Assembly (NCBI GenBank): GCA_910584825.1 | Contig: CAJUCI010000006.1 | Span: forward strand, 1 to 64,000 | Reading direction: 5' to 3' | DNA: 64,000 bases | DNA from: an uncultured Duncaniella sp. | Lineage (GTDB): Bacteria > Bacteroidota > Bacteroidia > Bacteroidales > Muribaculaceae | Part shown: piece by piece, positions 17,016-26,169 of the stretch | Layout: every line of letters begins with the position of its first letter | Position numbering within the stretch: the stretch's first letter is position 1 | Notes under the pieces: generated by a model | Databases searched by the model: none | What the model was told of the DNA's origin: nothing | Seen by the model: the letters and a program-made list of their open reading frames with translations, nothing else | Program-made: the position numbers and the translations under genes

Positions 17016-18217
17016 ACGCCCTTCAGGGAAAGCACATTGTCTTAGGAATATGCGGAGGTATTGCCGCGTATAAGAGTGTCACGCTTCTGCGGCTGCTCAT
17101 CAAGGCAGGGGCTGAGGTGCAGGTGGTCATTACTCCGGCCGGAAAGGAGTTTATCACCCCCGTCACGCTGTCGGCATTGAGCCACAAGCCGGTGGTGAGT
17201 GAGTTTTTCACTGCCAACACGGGCGAATGGCATTCGCATGTCGACCTCGGACTGTGGGCTGACTGCATGGTGATAGCCCCCGCCACGGCATCGACCATAG
17301 GCAAGATGGCCCACGGCATCGCCGACAATATGCTTGTTACCACATATCTTTCGGCCAAGAGTCCCGTCTTTGTGGCTCCGGCGATGGACCTTGACATGAT
17401 GCGTCATCCCTCCACCCAAGCCAATCTCGCGCTGCTTGCTTCGTATGGCAATCATATCATAGAACCGGCAAGCGGTTATCTCGCAAGCGGACTTGAGGGC
17501 AAGGGACGCATGGAGGAGCCTGAGAATATCGTGAGCCATCTCGAGAGTTACTTTTCCCGCACATGTGACCTTTCCGGCAAAAAGGTGCTGATTACAGCCG
17601 GTCCGACTTATGAGAAAATTGACCCTGTAAGATTTATAGGCAACTATTCATCCGGCAAGATGGGCTATGCCCTTGCCGAGGAATGCGCCTCACGTGGTGC
17701 CGAAGTGACACTTGTGTCAGGCCCGGTGAGCGTCAAGGCCACGCATCCCGGCATCAATACTGTGCCGGTAGAGTCGGCCCGAGAGATGCTTGCGGAGTCT
17801 GAGAAGGTCTTCTCGCACAGCGATATAGCGATAATGTGCGCAGCCGTAGCAGATTATGCTCCGGCAAATCCGAGTGACCATAAAATCAAACGTGAGCATC
17901 AGGATGTGCCTGTGATTACGCTTGTCAAGAATCCTGACATCGCCGCCACTCTTGGAGCTGAAAAGAGAGACAATCAGCGACTTGTAGGTTTCGCCCTCGA
18001 GACGGACAACGAGGCTGTTAACGCGGCAGAAAAGCTGAGGAAGAAGAATCTCGACATGATTGTGCTGAACTCCATGCGTGACAAAGGCGCAGGGTTTGGT
18101 GTCGACACCAATAAGGTGGCCATCTTCAAGGCTGACGGCGATTGCGTGGATGTGCCCTTGAAAAGCAAGAGCGAGGTCGCCGTGGACATCGTGAACGAAA
18201 TTGTAAAATCACTCTGA
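17012..18217 (+). CDS. coaBC: Bifunctional phosphopantothenoylcysteine decarboxylase / phosphopantothenate-cysteine ligase
   Basis: 401 residues; two consecutive steps of coenzyme A synthesis. The N-terminal CoaC flavoprotein half has GICGGIAAYK, the catalytic His in GEWHSHVDLGLWAD, and the substrate-clamp PAMDLDMM. The C-terminal CoaB half (from ~185) begins KKVLITAGPTYEKIDPVRFI with NYSSGKMG, and carries the conserved lysine-rich KIKREH and KNPDI region. The start at 17012 overlaps the exonuclease stop (ATGA). The frame is open from 16982, but that would add ten unconserved residues inside the exonuclease gene. Confidence 0.96.
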   Translation: MNALQGKHIVLGICGGIAAYKSVTLLRLLIKAGAEVQVVITPAGKEFITPVTLSALSHKPVVSEFFTANTGEWHSHVDLGLWADCMVIAPATASTIGKMAHGIADNMLVTTYLSAKSPVFVAPAMDLDMMRHPSTQANLALLASYGNHIIEPASGYLASGLEGKGRMEEPENIVSHLESYFSRTCDLSGKKVLITAGPTYEKIDPVRFIGNYSSGKMGYALAEECASRGAEVTLVSGPVSVKATHPGINTVPVESAREMLAESEKVFSHSDIAIMCAAVADYAPANPSDHKIKREHQDVPVITLVKNPDIAATLGAEKRDNQRLVGFALETDNEAVNAAEKLRKKNLDMIVLNSMRDKGAGFGVDTNKVAIFKADGDCVDVPLKSKSEVAVDIVNEIVKSL

Positions 18218-18255
18218 TTCCCGGGGCATTTTCTCTAACGATAAAACCTGACAGC

Positions 18256-19161
18256 ATGTTACGATATGTGTTTGCATTCATTTTAGCAGTGTCATTCCTG
18301 CGCCCTTCGGCTCAGGAGCTGAACTGTCGTGTTGAGGTGAACACATCACAGCTTGAAGGCACGAACAAATCGGTTTTTGAGAATCTGCAGAGCGCGATAA
18401 GCGAGTATGTGAACACCAATAAGTGGACCAACGCGCAATTCTCGCCCAACGAGAGGATAGAGTGCACGCTCTTCTTCAACATTACCGAATATGACGCCGG
18501 AGACGGCAAGATGTCGGGTACACTCCAAGTCCAAGCCATCCGCCCGGTGTACAACTCGTCATACACGACAACCCTCCTGAATTTCCGAGACTCAAAGGTC
18601 GATTTCAATTACATCGAGAACGAGCCTTTGGTCTATAATGAAGCCAACATGGAGAGTCAGCTGACTCAGATACTAAACTTTTATGTCTATCTGATTCTTG
18701 CCGTCGACTTTGACAGTTTCTCTCTGCATGGCGGAGACCCTTATTTCGAGCGTCTTGCCACCATTGTCCAACAGGCACAGTCATCGGGCGAGAGCGGATG
18801 GAAGGCTTTTGAGGATACGAAAAACCGTTCGGCGTTACTGAGCGCGTTTACCGACCCGTCCACACGCTCACTCAGAGACCTGACCTACAAGTATCATCTC
18901 CAGGGACTTGACCAGATGTCAGTGAGTCCTGACAAGGGTCGTAAGACTATTGACCGGTCGCTCGACATATTGAACGATATATATAAGGTGTCGCCGATGT
19001 CGGTGGGCCTGTCGCTGTTCAAGGACGCAAAGCTCGACGAGCTTGTGAACATCTACTCAAAGGCTACCCCCGAGGAGCGTGAACATGCCTATAAACTCCT
19101 TTCATCGCTCTATCCGACCGACGAGGACAGGATACGTAAGATTAAGGAAGAACAACAATAA
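18256..19161 (+). CDS. DUF4835 secreted protein of unknown function
   Basis: 301 residues with a signal peptide (MLRYVFAFILAVSFLRPSAQ) and a mature start ELNCRVEVNTSQLEGTNKSVF typical of DUF4835. No catalytic motif or membrane segment is evident beyond the signal; it should be periplasmic or outer-membrane associated. The frame runs open from 18142 inside coaBC, but the signal peptide defines the start. It lies between coaBC (38-base gap) and recN (32-base gap). To my knowledge this placement recurs in Bacteroidota, though the function is unassigned. Confidence 0.85.
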   Translation: MLRYVFAFILAVSFLRPSAQELNCRVEVNTSQLEGTNKSVFENLQSAISEYVNTNKWTNAQFSPNERIECTLFFNITEYDAGDGKMSGTLQVQAIRPVYNSSYTTTLLNFRDSKVDFNYIENEPLVYNEANMESQLTQILNFYVYLILAVDFDSFSLHGGDPYFERLATIVQQAQSSGESGWKAFEDTKNRSALLSAFTDPSTRSLRDLTYKYHLQGLDQMSVSPDKGRKTIDRSLDILNDIYKVSPMSVGLSLFKDAKLDELVNIYSKATPEEREHAYKLLSSLYPTDEDRIRKIKEEQQ

Positions 19162-19193
19162 TACATCATCCCCTAAACTAATACAGCAGCATC

Positions 19194-20852
19194 GTGCTCG
19201 AGTCTCTTCACATATCCAACTACGCACTGATTGACCGCATAGACATACTGTTTCACGAAGGTTTCAACGTAATCACCGGCGAAACCGGTGCGGGAAAATC
19301 CATCATACTCGGTGCGCTTTCGCTTATTCTCGGCGGTCGTGCCGACACCCGTGTTGTTGCCGACCATTCCAACAAGAGTGTAATAGAGGCGGTGTTCACT
19401 GTCGATGAATATGACGAGCTGAAGCAGTTCTGCCTCTCAGCTGACATCGAATGGGATGATGACCGATGCATACTGCGCCGTGAGATTGCTCCGGCCGGTC
19501 GCTCACGTGCCTTTGTCAATGATTCTCCCGTGCCGTTGTCTAAACTCCAGGCAGTGGCGATGAGACTGATTGACATCCATTCCCAGCATCAGAATCAGCT
19601 GCTTGCTACACCTGAATATCAGTTGACTGTCATTGATACACTCGCCGGCAATAAAGCGAAACTTGCAGAATATACGGCCCGCTACAATGCGCTGCGCGAT
19701 GCTGTAAGGCGGTTGAAGGCTATGCGTATGCAGGTTGAACGCAACCGTGAGGACGAGGAGTTTACGCGTTATCAGCTTGAACAGCTTGAGGAACTTGCCC
19801 TGTCGCCCGGCGAGCAGGAGGAGCTTGAGAACGAGAAGGAGGTCTTGACTAACCTTTCGACAATCAAGGACGCGTTGCAAAGGGCGACATCGGTACTCAC
19901 GCGGGCTGACAGCAATGCAGTAGACTTGATTGATACAGCAATGGACGCATGCGAGGACCTTGATGGCGTTCTTAATGCCTCTGATGAGATTCCGTCGCGA
20001 CTCGAGTCTGCCAAGATTGAGATTGCCGACATAGCATCTACGCTTGAGACCCTTGACGAGCAACTTTCTGCAGACCCCGGCCGTCTTGAGGCTATCGACG
20101 AGCGTCTCAACAGCATTTACACTCTTTGTCACAAGCACCGTCTTAACAACAGCGACGAGCTGATAGCACTCCGCGACACCTTGCGCAAAAAACTTGAGGA
20201 CCTTGACAACAGTGATGACCGTGTGGCCGAGCTTGAAAAAGAGGCTCGCAGGGCCAAGGCTCTTGCTAAAGAGACTGCATTGGAGATATCCGAGTCGCGC
20301 AAAGAGGAGGCTGTGCGTTTTGCCGAACATCTGCGCGAAGTGGCCACTCCGCTCGGCATGAAGAATCTGAGGGTCGAGGTCGAGGTGCTTCCAGCAGATA
20401 TGGGGCCTACAGGCATCGATTCGGTGACATTTATGGTGGCATTCAATAAGAATCAATCACTCATGCCGGTGGGCGATACGGCGTCGGGCGGTGAGATTTC
20501 GCGTCTCATGCTGTCTATCAAGACTATAATAGCATCAAGGATGTCTCTTCCGAGCATTATATTTGACGAGATAGACACCGGCGTGTCAGGTGACGTGGCC
20601 AACCGCATGGCCCTGATGATGCGTGAGATTTCCAAATCACTTCAGGTGACGGCCATTACCCATCTGCCTCAAGTCGCAGCCAAGGGAAATACGCAGTATC
20701 GCGTATATAAGGAGGATGATGAGAACTCCACGCACACGCGCATCATGCAGCTCACTCCCGAGCAGCGCGTCAATGCCATTGCCGAGATGCTCGGCGGAGC
20801 CACAGTTGATGACGCGGCACGCCAGGCTGCTATCTCACTGTTAAACAGCTAA
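19194..20852 (+). CDS. recN: DNA repair protein RecN
   Basis: 552 residues, normal length for this SMC-like ATPase acting in double-strand break repair. N-terminal MLESLHISNYALIDRIDI and Walker A GETGAGKSIILG; a central coiled coil (~155-380); the C-terminal signature TASGGEISRLMLSIK and Walker B IIFDEIDTGVSG, then THLPQVAAKG. It uses a GTG start at 19194; there is no ATG that preserves the conserved N-terminus. Confidence 0.96.
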   Translation: MLESLHISNYALIDRIDILFHEGFNVITGETGAGKSIILGALSLILGGRADTRVVADHSNKSVIEAVFTVDEYDELKQFCLSADIEWDDDRCILRREIAPAGRSRAFVNDSPVPLSKLQAVAMRLIDIHSQHQNQLLATPEYQLTVIDTLAGNKAKLAEYTARYNALRDAVRRLKAMRMQVERNREDEEFTRYQLEQLEELALSPGEQEELENEKEVLTNLSTIKDALQRATSVLTRADSNAVDLIDTAMDACEDLDGVLNASDEIPSRLESAKIEIADIASTLETLDEQLSADPGRLEAIDERLNSIYTLCHKHRLNNSDELIALRDTLRKKLEDLDNSDDRVAELEKEARRAKALAKETALEISESRKEEAVRFAEHLREVATPLGMKNLRVEVEVLPADMGPTGIDSVTFMVAFNKNQSLMPVGDTASGGEISRLMLSIKTIIASRMSLPSIIFDEIDTGVSGDVANRMALMMREISKSLQVTAITHLPQVAAKGNTQYRVYKEDDENSTHTRIMQLTPEQRVNAIAEMLGGATVDDAARQAAISLLNS

Positions 20853-20871
20853 AAACAAATAACACTTCAGT

Positions 20872-21627
20872 ATGGAGAAAAGCGATTATATATATGGTAT
20901 CCGTGCCGTCATTGAGGCAATCGAGGCGGGAAAGGAGATTGACAAGATTTTTATTGCGAAGGACCTGCAGGGTGAGCTTGCCGCACAGCTCGTGGGACTC
21001 GCGCGCAGGATGCATGTTGTGACCCAGCGTGTGCCGGTCGAGCGAATCAACCGCATAACTCGCAAGAATCATCAGGGTGTGCTCGCCATGATGTCGGCTG
21101 TTACATATCACCGCCTTGACCATCTCGTGCCTGAACTTTACGAGGCAGGAATTCTTCCGTTCGTGGTAATTCTTGACGGTATTACTGATGTGCGTAATTT
21201 CGGTGCGATAGCCCGTACATGCGAGTGCGCCGGAGTCGATGCTATCATAATCCCCGAGCATGGAAGCGTATCGGTAGGCGGTGACGCCATCAAGACATCG
21301 GCCGGAGCTTTGCACCACATCCCTGTGTGCCGTGTTGGTTCGACTGCGTGGGCTGTAAAGTTTCTGAAGGAGAACGGTTACAATGTTGTGGCTGTGACCG
21401 AGAAGTCTGAAATCAGTTACGTGGAAGGCGAGTACACTAATCCCGTAGCACTTGTCATGGGAGCCGAGGACACCGGCATTTCAGAAAACACTCTCGAGCA
21501 GTGCGATACTAAGGTCGGCATCCCGATGTTTGGAAATATCGGCTCGCTGAATGTGTCGGTTGCGGCAGGTGTGATGATATATGAGGTTGTGCGCCAGCGA
21601 CTTCAGGCCAATCTTGAAATAATATAA
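20872..21627 (+). CDS. rlmB: 23S rRNA (guanosine-2'-O)-methyltransferase RlmB / TrmH family
   Basis: 251 residues of the SPOUT class. The N-terminal substrate-binding domain (YIYGIRAVIEAIEAGKEIDK) is followed by the trefoil-knot domain with DGITDVRNFGAIARTCECAG, ALVMGAEDTGIS and IPMFGNIGSLNVSVAAGV (SAM-binding loops). RlmB methylates G2251 of 23S rRNA at the 2'-O; other SpoU members act on tRNA, so the exact site is inferred. Last gene of the dnaN run; it converges on the methyltransferase gene at 21665 with 37 bases between them and no clear terminator. Confidence 0.9.
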   Translation: MEKSDYIYGIRAVIEAIEAGKEIDKIFIAKDLQGELAAQLVGLARRMHVVTQRVPVERINRITRKNHQGVLAMMSAVTYHRLDHLVPELYEAGILPFVVILDGITDVRNFGAIARTCECAGVDAIIIPEHGSVSVGGDAIKTSAGALHHIPVCRVGSTAWAVKFLKENGYNVVAVTEKSEISYVEGEYTNPVALVMGAEDTGISENTLEQCDTKVGIPMFGNIGSLNVSVAAGVMIYEVVRQRLQANLEII

Positions 21628-21664
21628 CAGCGAGAGCAGGTATTTACCACACTCATTCCGAATT

Positions 21665-22786
21665 TTAGCCGAGCGTATATGCCGATTCGGTTATAATCAA
21701 TACTTTGGAGCCATCCTTGAGGGTGGCTCCAAAAAGCATATTGTCACCACCTTCTTGTACTTTAAGTTTCTTGACCAGCTCGGGAGCCGAGAGTGGAAAG
21801 TTTCGGGTTATGACATTGATTTTCGGATATTTTTCGCGCACATTTTTTACGGCAGCCTTATTGAATGGCATGACCTCGATTATACGGAAATGCAAACCGG
21901 GAAATTCAGGCCTCACAGTTTTCGATACATATAGATGCGTGGAGGCATGAAGTTTGTCATATCCGGCCACAGCTCCGCCTGTGCCTTTCATTATAGCGGG
22001 GTAGGGCTGCAAGAGATAACATCCGGGGGCGGGGACAGCATATGACATCACATCTGACTTGACTGCGGAGTATGTGCCGTGTCCCACTGTAATACAGCTT
22101 ACGGAGTCGTCATTTTGAGTGGCGGAAATTTCAAGCACCACCTCCTTGCACTCTCGGTTGGTTCCGATTACCGAGACCTTGCACGACTCTATGCCCAGCT
22201 CGCGTTTGGCTGTCGCGATGTCAACCATAGGAGAGGCTTTGATAATAAGACGCCTGCATCGTGAAAGCAACAGCGGTAGGATGGCGGTGACATCAGGTGC
22301 ACATTGACTCAACGCGAAGTGTCTCCCTGTGTTGTCGCGGCGAGCCGGGTCAATGAAGATTACATCGAAACGTTCATCCTCATTTTCTGCAAGCCATCTC
22401 ACGGAATCCCCCTCGATAATCCTTGCTTTGTTATCCAAGCCTAATGAGACAGCATTATGACGCAGAGCCTTGACGGCGTCAGGCGATAGCTCGATGGCCG
22501 TGACGGAGCAACCTTTCATCGCGAAGCGGAACGCATCAATGCCAAGCCCTGCCGTCATGTCAAGCACTCGCTCACAGCCATCTACCATTTCAGCATGAAT
22601 GTCGGCTACATCATCCGAAGTTGACATTTCTGCGAGGGCAGGTGAGGGAAATTCAAAGCTGTCGCACGTAAGTGTTCTTGCCAACTTTTTGGCGCACTTG
22701 TATCGGCATTCCATCTGAAGTATGGAATGCAGCTTTTCAGCATTGCCGTGGTATTTCAGTCTCAGTCGGCTGAAGTCCTCGCTCAT
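21665..22786 (-). CDS. Class I SAM-dependent methyltransferase with THUMP-like / PG_1098 ferredoxin-like domain
   Basis: 373 residues. The Rossmann methyltransferase core is centred at ~95-210: VLDMTAGLGIDAFRFA (motif I), VTAIELSPDAVKALRHNA, and VIFIDPARRD (motif IV). The C-terminal ~120 residues fit the THUMP-like domain that follows the PG_1098 ferredoxin-like domain in Bacteroidota proteins. An RNA substrate, probably tRNA or rRNA, is likely from the domain set, but the target is unknown. It is the last gene of the minus-strand run from the acyltransferase, 35 bases after tsaB. Confidence 0.82.
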   Translation of the reverse strand: MSEDFSRLRLKYHGNAEKLHSILQMECRYKCAKKLARTLTCDSFEFPSPALAEMSTSDDVADIHAEMVDGCERVLDMTAGLGIDAFRFAMKGCSVTAIELSPDAVKALRHNAVSLGLDNKARIIEGDSVRWLAENEDERFDVIFIDPARRDNTGRHFALSQCAPDVTAILPLLLSRCRRLIIKASPMVDIATAKRELGIESCKVSVIGTNRECKEVVLEISATQNDDSVSCITVGHGTYSAVKSDVMSYAVPAPGCYLLQPYPAIMKGTGGAVAGYDKLHASTHLYVSKTVRPEFPGLHFRIIEVMPFNKAAVKNVREKYPKINVITRNFPLSAPELVKKLKVQEGGDNMLFGATLKDGSKVLIITESAYTLG

Positions 22787-22821
22787 TTTGCAGATTCGTG
22801 TTGGACTTTAAAAACGAGTGA

Positions 22822-23529
22822 CTATTCTTTTTCGCCAAACATATTCTTGGGCTTGGTGGCCTGGAAATCCTTTATATAGTCGGGCGTGCAGTAGGCCGTG
22901 TCAAGGAATTCTCTGCGTGAATAGGCCTGTTCGCTCAGTGCAATCATGTCGATTGCGAGCGGCACTATGTCGGGAATAAACTCGGCATTAGGCGCGGCAA
23001 TGACACTCTTGGCTTTGGCACTTCCGTCTCCGAAGAAGAACACTTTTCGGCCGGTTGAAAGTATATCGGCATAGCTTGACTCATCGAGTATTAGCGGAGC
23101 CTTATCCATCATCGGTTCAAGAGAGAAATCGTAGGCGCATGTGTAGACCTCCATACGGCGCGCATCTACCATAGGCACAAAAATCTCATCACCAACGAGA
23201 CCGTCGTGCGTGAACATTACCTGACAAACAAGGAGTTTGAGGGTATCAATACCGATTAACGGCACGTCCAAAGCGTAGGCAAGTCCCTTGGCCTCAGACA
23301 GACCAATTCTAAGGCCGGTGTAACTTCCGGGGCCCATAGATACTGCGACTGCTTCGATTTTCAACTCCTTTTCGGCCGCAAAATCGAGGCAGTATTTGAT
23401 ATAGTCGCTGAGAAGTGCGGCCTGATTACGCCCGTCAAGGTCTTCCTGGTGGGCAAGCACCATACCTTCAGCAGTCAGGGCAACTGACGTGGCCGCTGCC
23501 GAGGTCTCTATATTTATGATTACAGCCAT
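22822..23529 (-). CDS. tsaB: tRNA threonylcarbamoyladenosine complex subunit TsaB
   Basis: 235 residues of the ASKHA fold. The start MAVIINIETSAAATSVAL and the AVSMGPGSYTGLRIGLSEAKGLAYAL segment are diagnostic of TsaB, the scaffold partner of TsaD in making t6A37 of ANN-decoding tRNAs. The frame extends upstream to 23553, but the internal ATG at 23529 gives the conserved N-terminus. It lies 24 bases after folK. Confidence 0.94.
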   Translation of the reverse strand: MAVIINIETSAAATSVALTAEGMVLAHQEDLDGRNQAALLSDYIKYCLDFAAEKELKIEAVAVSMGPGSYTGLRIGLSEAKGLAYALDVPLIGIDTLKLLVCQVMFTHDGLVGDEIFVPMVDARRMEVYTCAYDFSLEPMMDKAPLILDESSYADILSTGRKVFFFGDGSAKAKSVIAAPNAEFIPDIVPLAIDMIALSEQAYSRREFLDTAYCTPDYIKDFQATKPKNMFGEKE

Positions 23530-23553
23530 AATGCTATTCTTAATATCCCACAA

Positions 23554-23955
23554 TTACTCCTCCTGAAACGCACCGTTGGCAAGGAGTTCGCGATAACCTT
23601 TGTTGAAATAATGACGTTCGAAATCTTTGGGCCGCAGTATGCGGGAATCAAAAATGACAAGGTCGAGGTCTATCGGCACTACTCCTTCCTCGCTTGAAAC
23701 CCGCGTCCGGCCTTGCAGACTTTCCCAATCCTTCAGAAACTTTATGAGTGCCGCGCTACCCACAGGTGAGAGACCGTGCACTACAGCATTGAGATACGGA
23801 GCATCCTTGCCGTTATATGCCTCAGACTCATAGACAGTTGATACGGAGCACTTGGTCAGATAGCCGCATATGTGGTCAATGGCCTGATTAATCTGAAATT
23901 CCCGGTCGGGAGTGTTACTTCCGAGACCGATGGTACAAGAGACGGGATAATCCAT
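23554..23955 (-). CDS. folK: HPPK-family pyrophosphokinase (folate synthesis)
   Basis: 133 residues, about 25 shorter than E. coli HPPK. Family marks: CTIGLGSNTPDREFQI at the start, the SVSTVYESEAY substrate segment, the YLNAVVHG strand and the metal-binding PIDLDLVIFD. The usual arginine just before the Asp-x-Asp pair (PRTxDxD) is absent; the sequence reads GVVPIDLDL. It should transfer pyrophosphate from ATP to 6-hydroxymethyl-dihydropterin ahead of FolP (gene at 41072). The change may be a lineage variant rather than a loss of function. Confidence 0.83.
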   Translation of the reverse strand: MDYPVSCTIGLGSNTPDREFQINQAIDHICGYLTKCSVSTVYESEAYNGKDAPYLNAVVHGLSPVGSAALIKFLKDWESLQGRTRVSSEEGVVPIDLDLVIFDSRILRPKDFERHYFNKGYRELLANGAFQEE

Positions 23956-23979
23956 ATTCTTATGCTTTTATTATTCTTG

Positions 23980-26124
23980 TTACTGCTGGATGCCTTTCAT
24001 GGTCAGGGCTATACGGCCACGGGCCACATCGATGTCGATTACTTTGACATTCACACGCTGACCTATTGACACGACATCGGCCGGCGATGATATGAAGCGG
24101 TCGCTTAGCTGCGATATGTGCACAAGACCGTTCTCTTTCATTCCAAGGTCGACAAACACGCCGAAAGCCGTTATGTTATTCACCTTGCCGGTAAGCTCCT
24201 GCCCAATATGAAGGTCGTCGATTTTCCTTACGGCGTCATCATAGACAGGCTCCTCGGCTGTCTCACGCGGGTCACGTCCGGGTTTCTCAAGCTCAAGGAT
24301 GATATCGGTGAGCGTAGGCAGACCTGTGTCTTTTGTGACATAATTGTCAAGTTCAATCTTGTGCAGAAGGTTCTTGTCGCGGGTGAGCCTTTCGACATCT
24401 GCCTTGACATCCTTTGCCATCTGCTCGACAAGCGCGTAACGCTCGGGGTGCACGGCGGTGTTGTCAAGCGGATTGGTTGCATCGGGAATCCGCAGGAATC
24501 CTGCACACTGCTGGAATGCTTTTTCACCCATGCGAGGCACATTCATAAGTTCGGCGCGTGTGGCAAACGGACCATTCTCTGCGCGATACTTTACGATGTT
24601 TGCGGCAAGCGATGGGCCTATGCCTGACACGTAGCTCAACAGCTGTCGAGATGCCGTATTCACATTGATACCCACCGAGTTTACGCATGTCTCAACTACA
24701 TAGTCAAGTGACTCCTTGAGTTTATTTTGGTTCACATCGTGCTGATACTGGCCAACACCGATGCTTTTCGGGTCAATCTTTACAAGTTCGGCAAGCGGGT
24801 CAAGCAACCTGCGGCCGATTGAGACGGCGCCTCTGACAGTTACATCCTCATTGGGGAATTCCTCGCGGGCCACTTCAGACGCAGAATAAATCGATGCACC
24901 CTGCTCGTTGACCATGAATATTTGGACTCGACGAGGGAAGACCACATCACGGAGAAAACGCTCGGTCTCACGTCCGCCTGTGCCTGTGCCTACAGCTATT
25001 GCATCGATACGGTAACGGTCAACCATGTAGCACAACGCATCAGCTGACCCCATAAAATCGTTGGCGGGCGGGGTGGGGTAGATTACCTCATGGTCAAGCA
25101 GATTGCCCTGCTCATCGAGGGCCACCACCTTGCACCCTGTGCGATAGCCGGGGTCTATGGCGAGTATTCTCTTTCTGCCGAGCGGGGGCGACATGAGCAG
25201 CTGACTCACATTATCGGCAAACATTTGTATTGCGCTTGCATCGCTCTTATCCTTTACAGTTCCGGCAATCTCATTCTCGATAGACGGACGCATCAGCCGT
25301 TTGTAGCCATCCTTCACTGCGGCTCGAACAATATCGGCAAGAGCCGCGGGTGCTGTGGCGCGAACAAACATTCGATTTAGACGGTCCATCATGTCTTCAT
25401 CCTCTATTGAGATGCTCACTCGGAGTATTCCCTCCTCCTCGGCACGTCTGATTGCGAGATAGCGATGTGAGTTACATGTGCGCAACGGTTCGGTGAAGTC
25501 AAAATAGTTCTGATATTTCGCTCCTTCCTCCTCTTTCCCTACAATCACCTTGGCAGATATGGATGCCGAACGCTGATAGCGCGCCCTGACTATATTGCGG
25601 GCTTTTTCACTTTCGCTTACCCATTCGGCTATAATATCCGACGCACCGGCCAGGGCCTCGTCAGATGTTTTCACGTCACCCTTCACAAATTTCGCAGCCA
25701 TGCTCTCAGGCGATGACGCTGATGACTGTGACATTATCATCTTGGCAAGCGGTTCAAGCCCGAGAGCTCTCGCCGCCTGAGCGCGGGTGTTACGTTTAGG
25801 CTTATATGGCAGGAAAATGTCTTCAAGGACGGTTGGGTCAAGCGTCTCCTCGATTCGTGCATCAAGTTCGGGAGTCAGCGCGTTGTTATCTTTTATGACC
25901 TGACGGATATACTCTTTTCGTTTTTCAATCTCGAATAGAGCATCATGACGCATTTTTATATTGTGGACCGTGACCTCATCCATTCCGCCCGTGGCTTCCT
26001 TGCGATAGCGGGCTATAAAGGGCACCGTGGCACCGTCGTCGAGCAGACGCAGACAGGCCGCCACATGTTTGCGAAGATATGTACCGAGTTCTTTAGTGAT
26101 TATGTTAGCGTGTACGTTGACCAT
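23980..26124 (-). CDS. tex: Tex-family RNA-binding protein
   Basis: 714 residues, the normal Tex length. Order: N-terminal helical region (PFIARYRKEATGGMDEV near 35), a YqgF/RNase H-like domain (RILAIDPGYRTGCKVVALD near 320), helix-hairpin-helix repeats (SVGINVNTASRQLLSYVSGI near 490), and a C-terminal S1 domain (GQELTGKVNNITAFGVFVDL near 640). A cytoplasmic nucleic-acid-binding protein linked to transcription and RNA turnover. Transcribed with the metallophosphoesterase upstream (45-base gap) and folK downstream (24-base gap). Confidence 0.95.
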   Translation of the reverse strand: MVNVHANIITKELGTYLRKHVAACLRLLDDGATVPFIARYRKEATGGMDEVTVHNIKMRHDALFEIEKRKEYIRQVIKDNNALTPELDARIEETLDPTVLEDIFLPYKPKRNTRAQAARALGLEPLAKMIMSQSSASSPESMAAKFVKGDVKTSDEALAGASDIIAEWVSESEKARNIVRARYQRSASISAKVIVGKEEEGAKYQNYFDFTEPLRTCNSHRYLAIRRAEEEGILRVSISIEDEDMMDRLNRMFVRATAPAALADIVRAAVKDGYKRLMRPSIENEIAGTVKDKSDASAIQMFADNVSQLLMSPPLGRKRILAIDPGYRTGCKVVALDEQGNLLDHEVIYPTPPANDFMGSADALCYMVDRYRIDAIAVGTGTGGRETERFLRDVVFPRRVQIFMVNEQGASIYSASEVAREEFPNEDVTVRGAVSIGRRLLDPLAELVKIDPKSIGVGQYQHDVNQNKLKESLDYVVETCVNSVGINVNTASRQLLSYVSGIGPSLAANIVKYRAENGPFATRAELMNVPRMGEKAFQQCAGFLRIPDATNPLDNTAVHPERYALVEQMAKDVKADVERLTRDKNLLHKIELDNYVTKDTGLPTLTDIILELEKPGRDPRETAEEPVYDDAVRKIDDLHIGQELTGKVNNITAFGVFVDLGMKENGLVHISQLSDRFISSPADVVSIGQRVNVKVIDIDVARGRIALTMKGIQQ

Positions 26125-26169
26125 TAAAGAATGAAATTGTAAAAATTATGTTTATTCTATGGACAATAA

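Noticed and set aside
19503..20456. 317-codon minus-strand open frame opposite recN
   Set aside because: Long because of codon bias on the real strand; Cys/Leu-rich with no recognisable domain, while recN is complete.
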